A DNA stretch of 7,776 bases from Chloroflexi bacterium UBA2235 (lineage in GTDB: Bacteria; Chloroflexota; UBA11872; UBA12225): positions 19,364 to 27,139 of the forward strand of contig DDYL01000226.1 of the NCBI GenBank assembly GCA_002347925.1, in the 5' to 3' direction. Under the pieces are notes generated by a model. The model made no database searches, had not been told where the DNA came from, and saw only the letters and a program-made list of their open reading frames with translations. Positions within the stretch are counted from its first letter, which is position 1. Each line of letters opens with the position of its first letter. Below, piece by piece: positions 1 through 6,858 of the stretch. Both the position numbers and the translations under genes were made by a program.

Positions 1-11
1 GCGAAGCGTCT

Positions 12-1229
12 TTGGATCAAGCGGGGCGACGGGGGGTGGTCGCGCTCAACGGTCACTTCCTTGCCCATCCGGCGACCGGCAGCGGTCAGTATGTCTCGCA
101 CCTCATCGGCGCAGCCGAACGCCTAGGTGCCGACCTCTCGCTGCGTCCTTTCATTTCCGATCACACCACCCGGCCACAGCCACCGGCATTTGGTACGCAA
201 CCGACGGTCGCCCCGTTCCCAGCGGCGATTGCTACCCGACGGCTGCCGAACGACCTTCGAAAGGTCATTTGGGAACAACTGACCTTTCCCCTGGCAGCGC
301 GCCGGACCAAAGCGGACTGCTTGCACGTGCCGTATTTCGGGTCTCCGGTCATCACCCAAGGCATCCCAACGGTAGTCACCATCCATGACCTGATTCCGTT
401 GGTCATGCCCGCCTACGTCACCACGCCACTGGTCGCCCTCTACAACCGTCTGGTCAGCGCCGGTGCGCGCGCGGCGACGCTTGTGTTGGCCGATTCCGAA
501 GCATCCAGACGCGACATCGTCAGACTGCTTGGCATCGCACCGGAACGGGTACGGACGATCTACCTAGGCGTCGACCCGCACCTCGGTTTGCCCGTGTCAA
601 CCCATGTACGTGAAGCCGTGAGGGGCAAGTACAGACTTCCTGAACGCTTCCTTCTCTACCTTGGAGGCTTTGACGTACGAAAGAACCTCACCGGATTAGT
701 GGATGCCGTCGCGTCCCTGGACCCTTCCACTGGTGTCCATCTGGTCATTGCCGGGCGGGTACCCCACCCGGGGCGAAGGCCAAACCTCTTTCCAGACATC
801 CGGCGCAAGGTCATTGACGCCGGGTTGCAGGGCACCGTCCACTTTCCGGGCTTCATCGACGAAGAGGACAAGGCTGCCCTGATGCAGCTGGCGACGGCAT
901 TCGTCTTCCCATCGACCTACGAAGGGTTTGGCCTAGACCCTCTAGAAGCGCTGCAGGCCGGCACGCCCGTTATCTGCGCCAATCGAACATCCCTTCCCGA
1001 ACTGATGGGTGAAGCCGCCATCATGTTCGACCCGGATGCACCCGGAGAACTCGCAACCATCCTCGGCCGGATCTGGCGGGACGAGGGTCTACGAAATGAC
1101 CTCGCGATACGTGGCCCCAGGCAGGCAGCACGCTTCACGTGGGAGGACTGCGCCCGTTTGACTTTCGATGCGTACCGAGCGGCAATCGACGCACACAAGC
1201 CACGAAGCGTCTCCGGACGCGCACCGTGA
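12..1229 (+). CDS. Family-4-like glycosyltransferase (GT-B fold), start uncertain
   Basis: This protein should transfer a sugar from a nucleotide-sugar donor to a glycan or lipid acceptor at the cytoplasmic membrane face. Numbered from the TTG at 12, it has 405 residues. The N-terminal Rossmann half carries a glycine-containing loop GSGQY (23-27) and a TIHDLIPL strand (123-130) typical of GT4 enzymes. The C-terminal donor-binding half has GGFDVRKNL (218-226) and the E-x7-E signature in EGFGLDPLE (E304, E312). Length is normal for the family. The start is unsettled: the frame is open to the left edge, TTG at 12 has no good ribosome binding site, and GTG at 36 begins VVALNGHF, which resembles the usual N-terminus of such enzymes. 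The gene may therefore begin at 36 or outside the window. It ends 64 bp before the next glycosyltransferase, so co-transcription is likely. Donor and acceptor are unknown. Confidence 0.9.
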   Translation: MDQAGRRGVVALNGHFLAHPATGSGQYVSHLIGAAERLGADLSLRPFISDHTTRPQPPAFGTQPTVAPFPAAIATRRLPNDLRKVIWEQLTFPLAARRTKADCLHVPYFGSPVITQGIPTVVTIHDLIPLVMPAYVTTPLVALYNRLVSAGARAATLVLADSEASRRDIVRLLGIAPERVRTIYLGVDPHLGLPVSTHVREAVRGKYRLPERFLLYLGGFDVRKNLTGLVDAVASLDPSTGVHLVIAGRVPHPGRRPNLFPDIRRKVIDAGLQGTVHFPGFIDEEDKAALMQLATAFVFPSTYEGFGLDPLEALQAGTPVICANRTSLPELMGEAAIMFDPDAPGELATILGRIWRDEGLRNDLAIRGPRQAARFTWEDCARLTFDAYRAAIDAHKPRSVSGRAP

Positions 1230-1282
1230 CCATCATGCGACGTCCTCGCCCGTATACCGACCAACGAGCGATGCCCCGGGTC

Positions 1283-1289
1283 AGGAGAG
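1283..1289 (+). promoter_or_regulatory. Ribosome binding site fixing the start of the second glycosyltransferase
   Basis: AGGAGAG lies a few bases before ATG at 1294. It decides the start: the same frame is open back to an ATG at 1168, inside the upstream gene, but that extension of 42 residues is hydrophilic, lacks family features and has no comparable site. Confidence 0.75.
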
Positions 1290-1293
1290 ATCC

Positions 1294-2406
1294 ATGCGGG
1301 TCCTGATGATCTCGAAGGCATGCATTGCCGGGGCGTACCAGAAGAAACTCGAGGAGATTGCCTCACGCGGCGTTGACCTCACCGTCATCGTGCCGCCGTA
1401 CTGGCGGGACGACGCCGGACGCCGGGTGCCTTTGGAACGAAGGCACACCAATGGATATCGCCTTGTTGAGACCCCCATGGCCTTCAATGGCCACTTCCAC
1501 TTCCACTTCTATCCCGGACTGGCGACGCTGGTCCGCGAGGCGCGACCAGACCTGATCCACATTGATGAGGAACCCTATAACGTCGCTACCGCGCACGCGC
1601 TTTGGCTAGCGCAGCGCAGCGGCGCGCGTACGCTCTTCTTCACCTGGCAGAACCTGAACCGCGCCTACCCCCTGCCCTTCCGCCTCATCGAACAGTATGT
1701 GTACCGGAACATCGGGGGTGCATTGGCGGGCAACCGTGACGCCGTCGAGGTACTTCGTGCCAAAGGCTATGCGGGACCCGCTTGGGTCATACCTCAGTTC
1801 GGCGTTGATCCGGAACTCTTCCGCCCCAATCCCGAACGTTCGTCTGGTCAGCCATTTACGGTCGGGTGGTTCTCAGGGCGACTTCACGCCTTCAAGGGGG
1901 TTCATCTCCTCGTGGAAGCCGTTGCCTCACTGGGCGACGACACCCGCCTGGAAATTCTGGGGTGGGGGCCAGAGGAGAACCGACTGCGCGCCCTCGCGGC
2001 GGAACGTGGACTTGGTGACCGTTTCCGCATCGTGCCGGGTGTACCGTCGCACGAGGTGCCGGCGTTTGCGTCCCGACTGGACATCGCCGTACTGCCATCA
2101 CTCTCTACCGTGAAGTGGAAAGAGCAATTCGGGCGCATGTTGATCGAGGCAATGTCCTGCGATGTCGCCGTCGTCGGATCGGATTCGGGTGAGATCCCGC
2201 ACTTGATCGCCGATGCAGGATTGGTCTTTCCCGAGGGTGACATCACAGCCCTGGCATCGTGTCTGCGTCGCCTGCGAGACGACCATGCGCTTAGGCAGGA
2301 TCTCGTGCGTCGCGGTCGCGACCGGGTTCATGCCAACTTCACGCAGGCACGGGTCGCCGAAGCCACGGTCGACGCCTACAACGCCGTCATGGGATCCCGG
2401 CGCTAA
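1294..2406 (+). CDS. Family-4-like glycosyltransferase (GT-B fold)
   Basis: A 370-residue retaining-type glycosyltransferase, probably building a surface polysaccharide or glycolipid together with the gene before it. It begins MRVLMISKAC, a normal first beta strand. The N-terminal half contains the conserved-looking blocks NGHFHFHFYPGL (65-76), HIDEEPYNVATA (89-100), FFTWQNL (115-121) and VIPQFGVDP (165-173). The C-terminal donor-binding half has SGRLHAFKGVHLL (194-206), LGWGPE (222-227) and the E-x7-E signature with E277 and E285 (KEQFGRMLIE). The ATG at 1294 was chosen because of the AGGAG site just upstream. No membrane segment or signal peptide is visible, so it should be cytosolic or peripheral. 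It is followed after 31 bp by a convergent gene. The donor sugar cannot be told from the sequence. Confidence 0.92.
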   Translation: MRVLMISKACIAGAYQKKLEEIASRGVDLTVIVPPYWRDDAGRRVPLERRHTNGYRLVETPMAFNGHFHFHFYPGLATLVREARPDLIHIDEEPYNVATAHALWLAQRSGARTLFFTWQNLNRAYPLPFRLIEQYVYRNIGGALAGNRDAVEVLRAKGYAGPAWVIPQFGVDPELFRPNPERSSGQPFTVGWFSGRLHAFKGVHLLVEAVASLGDDTRLEILGWGPEENRLRALAAERGLGDRFRIVPGVPSHEVPAFASRLDIAVLPSLSTVKWKEQFGRMLIEAMSCDVAVVGSDSGEIPHLIADAGLVFPEGDITALASCLRRLRDDHALRQDLVRRGRDRVHANFTQARVAEATVDAYNAVMGSRR

Positions 2407-2437
2407 TCACACACGGGGTTACCGGGTCTGTATCTGC

Positions 2438-3931
2438 CTAACGACCGACCCACACGGGATTCGTGATCGCGAGCAACTCGGTGGTTCCCGCACGCACCAG
2501 ATGCACCCGGAACCAGGTACCTTCAGCAGGACGGGACCGCAGCGCGTACGTCACGACCGTGTCATCGGTTGGTGCCGGACGCATATCCACGGCCTGTCCG
2601 TCACGCACCAGCCTCAATTCGCTTCCGGCCGGCGCACCACGCACCTCTATGGCAACCTCAGCGGCGTTACGGGGAACTGCCTCTCCCGGACCGGGTGACT
2701 GCCACGCGAGATGAGGCCCGCGGGAGAGAAACGATCGTCCAGCCTTCACCGACGCCAGGATCCCGGCCGTGTCCGGGATCGCATGCACGTAGGTGAACCC
2801 AACGCGGTCGGCGTGAAGCGGGGCCGCGTGTGCGTCGCTGCCCGCGGTCGCCGGGACCCTCCACCCAAGCGCGAGCCACTTGTCCCAGAGGGTCATGGCG
2901 TCGTCATTCTGTCGACGAGGCCAATCGCCGTTCATGACCTCAATCACATTGGTGTATGAGGGCGCATCGTCAAAGTCCCAGTGGCACCCTGTGCACATCG
3001 GGTAGCCCGCTGACCGCGGGTGGTTCACGACAAACAGTCCACCTTGGGACTGGACGGCGCTCGCTGTCTCGGCCATCGTTCGGGTTGGCCGATGGACGGT
3101 GTACGTCAGCGCATGGTCATCCTCACCAACCTCAACCCCCTCGGCATCGCCAACCGGGACTACATCACTGCCCGGAGGGACGGTACGCCAATCCACCCAG
3201 TCCTCAACTCCCAACACGTTGGCATGACCAAAGAACGTCGTCAGTTCCATGCCGGGGATGACCACGGTTGCAAGCCCCGCCGCTCTTAGCGCCTCGCGGA
3301 GATGGCGCGTGCCACTGACGGTGTTGTGATCTGTCAGTGCCACGAAGTCCAGACTGAACCGTCGCACGTGGTCGACGATCGCTTCGGCCGTCCAGCGTCC
3401 ATCCGAGTGATCCGAATGGATGTGTAGGTCACCCTTCAGCCACCGGGGGCCCCCATCGCGGATGGTGTCGATCACTACAGGAGGTTCGGCCGGCGCAACT
3501 GTCCCACGCGGCGGAATCGACGAAATCAAGCTGGCATCCGCGATCGGTTCCGCACCCAACGAACCAGTGACCGCAAATGTGTAGCGGACACCTCCAACAT
3601 CGGACGGAACAACACAATGGACATCGATCGCAACGGTCCACTCGCCCGCAACAACCGGCCCGTCAACAAACCCGACGGTCGATCCCCGATCAGCAACGGT
3701 CACAGCCTGTGCCGGCTCATGTCGGTGGGCCGCGCCACGGCAGATGCCATCTGGCTCGAAGACCGCCAACGTAACCAGGTTCCGGATGCCGTTCACCCGT
3801 GAAGGCTCAAAGGTGACCCGAAGGTCGAGGCGGTCGACGCCGGCTGGAACTACTGCAGGGACGAGTAGCGTGTGCCGAGCGACAGCCGGTCTCAGGAAAC
3901 CGGACGCCTCAACGATCGAAACCGGTTCCAT
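2438..3931 (-). CDS. CehA/McbA-type PHP-domain metallohydrolase
   Basis: A 497-residue protein with a PHP (polymerase and histidinol phosphatase) metal-dependent hydrolase domain. Residues 1-150 look like a beta-rich N-terminal domain. The PHP core starts at KGDLHIHSDHSDG (166-178; D168, H170, H172) and continues with TDHN (200-203), GMEL (E229), GHANVLG (H236), NHP (H304) and GSDAH (D366, H368). These are the usual metal ligands of the family. A Cys pair (C313, C316) in the segment after NHP matches what I remember of CehA-like proteins. Residues about 410-497 form another beta-rich segment. CehA and McbA hydrolyse the carbamate carbaryl, but most relatives are uncharacterised, so a phosphoesterase or other hydrolase role on a sugar derivative is equally possible. 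No signal peptide is seen. The ATG directly follows the TGA of the preceding gene, with GGTGGAG at 3941-3947 upstream, suggesting translational coupling. Confidence 0.9.
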   Translation of the reverse strand: MEPVSIVEASGFLRPAVARHTLLVPAVVPAGVDRLDLRVTFEPSRVNGIRNLVTLAVFEPDGICRGAAHRHEPAQAVTVADRGSTVGFVDGPVVAGEWTVAIDVHCVVPSDVGGVRYTFAVTGSLGAEPIADASLISSIPPRGTVAPAEPPVVIDTIRDGGPRWLKGDLHIHSDHSDGRWTAEAIVDHVRRFSLDFVALTDHNTVSGTRHLREALRAAGLATVVIPGMELTTFFGHANVLGVEDWVDWRTVPPGSDVVPVGDAEGVEVGEDDHALTYTVHRPTRTMAETASAVQSQGGLFVVNHPRSAGYPMCTGCHWDFDDAPSYTNVIEVMNGDWPRRQNDDAMTLWDKWLALGWRVPATAGSDAHAAPLHADRVGFTYVHAIPDTAGILASVKAGRSFLSRGPHLAWQSPGPGEAVPRNAAEVAIEVRGAPAGSELRLVRDGQAVDMRPAPTDDTVVTYALRSRPAEGTWFRVHLVRAGTTELLAITNPVWVGR

Positions 3932-5341
3932 TCAGCACAACTCCACCGTCGGGGGATTGGCAAAGTCGTGATAGCGATCTCGCACGGACCCGGCGACCAC
4001 ATCTCCCCGGTGGATGAGAATGCGATAACGGAAAACGCGCGATTCGTACGGCGGAATGATGAAGTCACCCCGGTGTGCATCGGTGTCACCATAGAAGTCG
4101 TGCAGGCCAAACGGGTTCACGGTCATCAGGCCATAGTTGCGCACGTGCCAGTGGGTCGGAAATCGCGGGTTCGTGGGATGGTCCATGATCGCAACCCCAA
4201 CCACGTGACCTGCGACTGGCCCTGAGTAATCGCACCAGGACGCACGGCGTCCCCAAGCCTCATCCTCGCCGATAGCCCCGTCGCTGGTCTCGATGCGGCC
4301 AGCCCCGTCCGGGTTCGCCTTGGTCGGCCCATCCATGCTCGTTGCAACCCGGATGGCCACGATGCCTGCTTCCTTCGTGTCACCCATCGTCACCTGGCCG
4401 TGGCTCGCGCTGAACCTGACGCTGTACTCAACGAGTCGCTCATTCGGTCCGACGTTGAATACGGTCACGCGGCGCGTATCAGTCATGGCGATGGATCCCC
4501 ATCGGTCAATCCATTCGCTTCCCGCATCAAACGATCCGTAGACCGGCCCGGAGACGAGGCGCGAGAAGCCGGAGTGCCTGATAGTCGCCTTTCCGTACCC
4601 CTCAAGCCAGTTGTCGTGACCGTTCAGGTCGCCGTGCGCCGTCCACATGCCCCGGTGGTGGGGATGATCGCTGGTCTCGCCCTCGATACCCTCTTCCATC
4701 GGGAACGCACGAGTGACTGACTGCCCGGTGGGGCCAACCAAGGGATGGAAGTACGGACGCTGCCCATCCGCACTGAACCTGTAGGACGTGAAGTGGTCCC
4801 CTTCGATATCGATGGCAAGTTCACCATCAGGGAGTTCCGTAAGCGCTACACCAGGAAGCTTCTCCCGAGGCACGCGTGGCACCTCGACGGCCTGATCTGG
4901 TGCGTCCTCGACAGCCTCAACGGTACTGGCGTCTTCGCCCCGTACTGGCGAAGTCTCTGCGCCGGCAAGTGCGCCTGACGCCTGAGCATCGGCGCCAGGA
5001 ACAACCTCAACCACGGAAGCAGCATCAGGTGGGCCCGCGACAGCCTCTGCACCACTCGATTCCGGTGGCACATCTTCGACCACTGGAGCAATCGGCGGCC
5101 CGGTCTCCAACCGATAGCGTCGCGACGCATGGGCCTCTAGGTCTCGCACAATGAATGCGAGGAGAAGACGCTCATCCGCGCTGACCCCTGACGTCTCAGA
5201 CTGGCATGGGATCTCATTGCCAACATCATCAAATAAGCGAAGCGTGGGAGCGGGTGCCGGTGGCACGGGAAGTTGCACCCATACCGGACAGGCAACACGG
5301 GCGTGTGGACCCGCGCGAACGATGAACTCAAGCGGTTCCAT
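3932..5341 (-). CDS. DUF6807 ('PmoA family') protein with acidic low-complexity linker
   Basis: A 469-residue protein of the family labelled DUF6807 or 'methane oxygenase PmoA' in databases; the PmoA name is misleading and no methane oxygenase function is implied. Diagnostic blocks are PYFHPLVGPTGQSVTR (196-211), SDHPHHRGMW (224-233), AHGDLNGHDNW (235-245) and a His-rich HWHVRNYG near 397-404. The His clusters suggest a metal or sugar binding pocket. Residues 1-80 form a separate beta-rich N-terminal segment. Residues about 82-160 are unusual: Pro, Ala, Val, Glu and Asp-rich with loosely repeated VVED/VVEV/VEAVED units, which looks like a flexible linker. The biochemical role is unknown; such genes often sit near sugar isomerases and oxidoreductases. 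ATG at 5341 is preferred over GTG at 5350 because GGAAGG (5355-5350) is 8 bases upstream. It overlaps the preceding gene by 14 bp and abuts the next. Confidence 0.85.
   Translation of the reverse strand: MEPLEFIVRAGPHARVACPVWVQLPVPPAPAPTLRLFDDVGNEIPCQSETSGVSADERLLLAFIVRDLEAHASRRYRLETGPPIAPVVEDVPPESSGAEAVAGPPDAASVVEVVPGADAQASGALAGAETSPVRGEDASTVEAVEDAPDQAVEVPRVPREKLPGVALTELPDGELAIDIEGDHFTSYRFSADGQRPYFHPLVGPTGQSVTRAFPMEEGIEGETSDHPHHRGMWTAHGDLNGHDNWLEGYGKATIRHSGFSRLVSGPVYGSFDAGSEWIDRWGSIAMTDTRRVTVFNVGPNERLVEYSVRFSASHGQVTMGDTKEAGIVAIRVATSMDGPTKANPDGAGRIETSDGAIGEDEAWGRRASWCDYSGPVAGHVVGVAIMDHPTNPRFPTHWHVRNYGLMTVNPFGLHDFYGDTDAHRGDFIIPPYESRVFRYRILIHRGDVVAGSVRDRYHDFANPPTVELC
3941..3947 (-). promoter_or_regulatory. 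Ribosome binding site of the PHP gene, inside the upstream gene
   Basis: On the minus strand GGTGGAG stands 9 bases before the ATG at 3931. It lies within the last codons of the DUF6807 gene, whose TGA (3934-3932) abuts the ATG. This is a classic arrangement for coupled translation. Confidence 0.6.
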
Positions 5342-6206
5342 GAACTGCACCTTCCGACGCCTCGGCCGTGGCCCACGACTCTTTCAAATACGCAATGCTC
5401 TCGCGAGCGATCGTCTCCGGACCCGGACGGAAATCGAATGGTTCGATCGATATCCATCCGTCGTAGTCGATTGCCTTCAAGGCAGCCATGATTGGTACAA
5501 AGTCAACCAGACCAGAACCTGGGTGACCCCGGTTTTCATCGTTCGCCTGCACGTACTCAACTGACCGACCAACTCGGCGGACAATTTCTGGAATTGGTTC
5601 ACCACTGACACGACTCTCGGCTGCAAGGCTCTTCACGTCCAGGACCAGTCGGAGATTCGGGTGGTCCAGTTCCCTTATGACCGCGAGCGATTCATTGCAG
5701 GAGTTGATGACATCTGTCTCGGCAGCCGGAAGCGGCTCGAGGCAAAGCGTCACCCCCGCCGCCGCGACCGCGGGCAGTGCCGCCGCAAGGGAAGACACCA
5801 GGAGTTTCGTGGACTCTGCTACCGACAGACCACCGGTGGTGGACCGCTGACGGGGTGACCCAAGGACCAGCACACCCCCGCCGAGGTCAGCGCATAGGGA
5901 CGCCAGCTCCCCGATGTACGCCACTGTCTTGGCACGCACACCCGGATCGGGGTCAGTCAGGTGCCAGCCTTCAATCTCTGCGGCCGGCCCGGCAAGCAAC
6001 CAGTGCAAACCGGTCACGGTCAATCCAAGCCGCGCAGCCTCAGTCCGTACTTCACGCCGGCGGGCGGACGGAATCTCACTGGCCCGCGCAGCCATGGTGA
6101 AGGGCGCAATCTCTACACCCTGATAGCCGAGCGAAGCGAGACACCCCAACTGCGAAGCGATGTCCCATCCCTCGAACATCTCATTGCAACTCGCCCAACG
6201 AACCAT
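5328..6206 (-). CDS. Xylose isomerase-like TIM-barrel sugar isomerase/epimerase
   Basis: A 292-residue protein of the xylose isomerase-like / AP endonuclease 2 TIM-barrel family, normally a divalent-metal sugar (phosphate) isomerase, epimerase or dehydratase in the cytosol. Landmarks: SLGYQGVEIAPF (25-36), GLHWLLAG (66-73), LCLEPLP (154-160, E157), LRLVLDVKS (185-193, D190), YVQANDENRGHPGSG (218-232) and GWISIEPFDF (250-259, E255), ending PGPETIARES. E157, D190 and E255 fit three of the usual metal ligands. Relatives I remember read FHAND where this protein has VQAND, so Gln220 stands in place of an expected His; H228 is nearby. Either the metal site is altered or another residue fills in. 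The start ATG has AAGGGTCAGG at 6220-6211 just upstream. It is the first gene of a three-gene operon and its end overlaps the next start. Substrate unknown. Confidence 0.88.
   Translation of the reverse strand: MVRWASCNEMFEGWDIASQLGCLASLGYQGVEIAPFTMAARASEIPSARRREVRTEAARLGLTVTGLHWLLAGPAAEIEGWHLTDPDPGVRAKTVAYIGELASLCADLGGGVLVLGSPRQRSTTGGLSVAESTKLLVSSLAAALPAVAAAGVTLCLEPLPAAETDVINSCNESLAVIRELDHPNLRLVLDVKSLAAESRVSGEPIPEIVRRVGRSVEYVQANDENRGHPGSGLVDFVPIMAALKAIDYDGWISIEPFDFRPGPETIARESIAYLKESWATAEASEGAVHGTA
5350..5355 (-). promoter_or_regulatory. Ribosome binding site deciding the DUF6807 start
   Basis: GGAAGG on the minus strand, 8 bases before ATG at 5341. The alternative GTG at 5350 overlaps this site itself, so it is unlikely to be used. 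Confidence 0.6.
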
Positions 6207-6210
6207 CGCA

Positions 6211-6220
6211 CCTGACCCTT
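6211..6220 (-). promoter_or_regulatory. Ribosome binding site of the TIM-barrel gene
   Basis: AAGGGTCAGG on the minus strand ends 4 bases before the ATG at 6206. AAGGG at 6220-6216 gives the better spacing, 9 bases. Confidence 0.45.
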
Positions 6221-6263
6221 CACGAACACCTGCCCATGAAGGACGTCGGCGCAGCGTCCTGCG

Positions 6264-6269
6264 AGTCTA
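6264..6269 (-). promoter_or_regulatory. Weak candidate -10 element for the three-gene operon
   Basis: The 124 bp gap 6207-6330 is the only non-coding stretch upstream of the operon, so a promoter may lie here. On the minus strand TAGACT (4 of 6 matches to TATAAT) stands 57 bases before the ATG. No convincing -35 box is found at 16-18 bp, so support is weak. The flanking nonamer GGTAGACTC also occurs before the tRNA-Leu at 7723-7715. Nothing else was recognised in this gap. Confidence 0.18.
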
Positions 6270-6330
6270 CCAACGCGCTCTATCTCTCCCGGAAACGAGA
6301 ACAGGCCAGACCACACCGCTATTGGCAGTT

Positions 6331-6762
6331 TCAAGCCTGATCGTCGGACTTGGCCAACCGTGGCGGACGCGCCACGCGCATCCTGACAGCACGCCGGGCC
6401 TGTGGCAACACCCTAGGTCCAGACCTGACCTTTGAAGCCTGCAACTGGGAAGCCCGACCCTCTGGGGCCCCGGGAGCGAGCATCGGCCCAGTCACCCCAG
6501 CCTCAACCAAAACCGAACGTGCCCACTCATGAGTGTCCGAGAGGGTCTGGTCACTCAACGCCATCCGCGCAATCCGAACCATGAGCGACGCATCATCCAT
6601 CGTGATGAGCCTGTCGGCGACACCGCGCTGATGCAAGTCAGACCACTCACGCAAGAAGTCACGATACGCACCCGCCGACCCAGTGCGGATCATCGCCGCC
6701 AATTCACGCCTGTACCTACCAAGGTCGGGCGGAACCGCAGATCCATCCGGCGCACCGCGCAT
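6331..6762 (-). CDS. Hypothetical protein, 143 aa, with arginine-rich C-terminal tail
   Basis: I do not recognise this protein. The N-terminal part (about 12-90) looks like a small alpha-helical domain: DLGRYRRELAAMIRTG, AYRDFLREWSDLHQRG, ITMDDASLMVRIARMALSD and THEWARSVLVEAGV read as four successive amphipathic helices. Residues about 91-143 are Pro/Gly-containing and strongly basic, with many Arg and Lys (for example RVLPQARRAVRMRVARPPRL), before a short acidic end. It looks disordered or nucleic-acid binding, which is inference from composition only. There is no signal peptide or membrane segment and no Cys. Start: the frame extends 11 codons further to 6795, but ATG at 6762 has an excellent AAAGGAGG site, so it is preferred. 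The gene lies 124 bp upstream of the TIM-barrel operon on the same strand and is divergent from the Lon-domain gene. Confidence 0.7.
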   Translation of the reverse strand: MRGAPDGSAVPPDLGRYRRELAAMIRTGSAGAYRDFLREWSDLHQRGVADRLITMDDASLMVRIARMALSDQTLSDTHEWARSVLVEAGVTGPMLAPGAPEGRASQLQASKVRSGPRVLPQARRAVRMRVARPPRLAKSDDQA

Positions 6763-6767
6763 GACAT

Positions 6768-6775
6768 CCTCCTTT
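6768..6775 (-). promoter_or_regulatory. Strong ribosome binding site of the hypothetical protein
   Basis: AAAGGAGG on the minus strand, 5 bases before ATG at 6762. It is the best Shine-Dalgarno match in the window, and it makes a short unrecognised gene believable and fixes its start. Confidence 0.75.
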
Positions 6776-6795
6776 GCTGAACCCGATACAAGCAT

Positions 6796-6813
6796 CTCGG
6801 ATCATGAACCGAG
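6796..6813. promoter_or_regulatory. 18 bp dyad in the divergent intergenic region, possible operator
   Basis: CTCGGATCATGAACCGAG is an inverted repeat of 9 bp arms with a single mismatched pair (A opposite A, 6801 and 6808). The core TCATGA and outer CTCGG/CCGAG arms are perfect. It lies 34 bp before the hypothetical gene's ATG and 60 bp before the Lon-domain gene's ATG, in the 111 bp (6763-6873) between the two divergent starts. It could be a dimeric repressor site acting on both genes, or a hairpin in the leader of the minus-strand transcript. No convincing -35/-10 pairs were found in the interval. Confidence 0.35.
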
Positions 6814-6858
6814 CCAACGAACACCGAGAGGAAACGTGCGAAACTTGCGTAAACCCGC

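Noticed and set aside
1168..1293. In-frame N-terminal extension of the second glycosyltransferase from ATG at 1168
   Set aside because: It lies largely inside the first glycosyltransferase gene, encodes hydrophilic low-information sequence, and the ATG at 1294 has a strong AGGAG site and a normal family N-terminus.
1491..1508. Threefold CCACTT hexanucleotide repeat in the second glycosyltransferase, encoding alternating His-Phe
   Set aside because: It falls in a block that looks conserved in the family (NGxFHxHFYP), so it is better explained by protein constraint than by a functional DNA repeat.
2407..2451. Possible terminator between the convergent glycosyltransferase and PHP genes (GGGTC at 2424-2428 with GACCC at 2447-2451)
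   Set aside because: Only a 5 bp stem with an 18-base loop, no U-run on either strand, and it overlaps the end of the PHP gene.
3932..5341. Reading the DUF6807 protein as a methane monooxygenase subunit because of the 'PmoA' label
   Set aside because: True PmoA is a multi-helix membrane protein; this one has no membrane segments, and the label is a database naming accident.
2463..5564. Many plus-strand open frames of 60-140 codons opposite the PHP and DUF6807 genes
   Set aside because: They are shadows of the real minus-strand genes in GC-rich DNA: rich in Arg, Pro and Ser, with no family motifs and no consistent ribosome binding sites.
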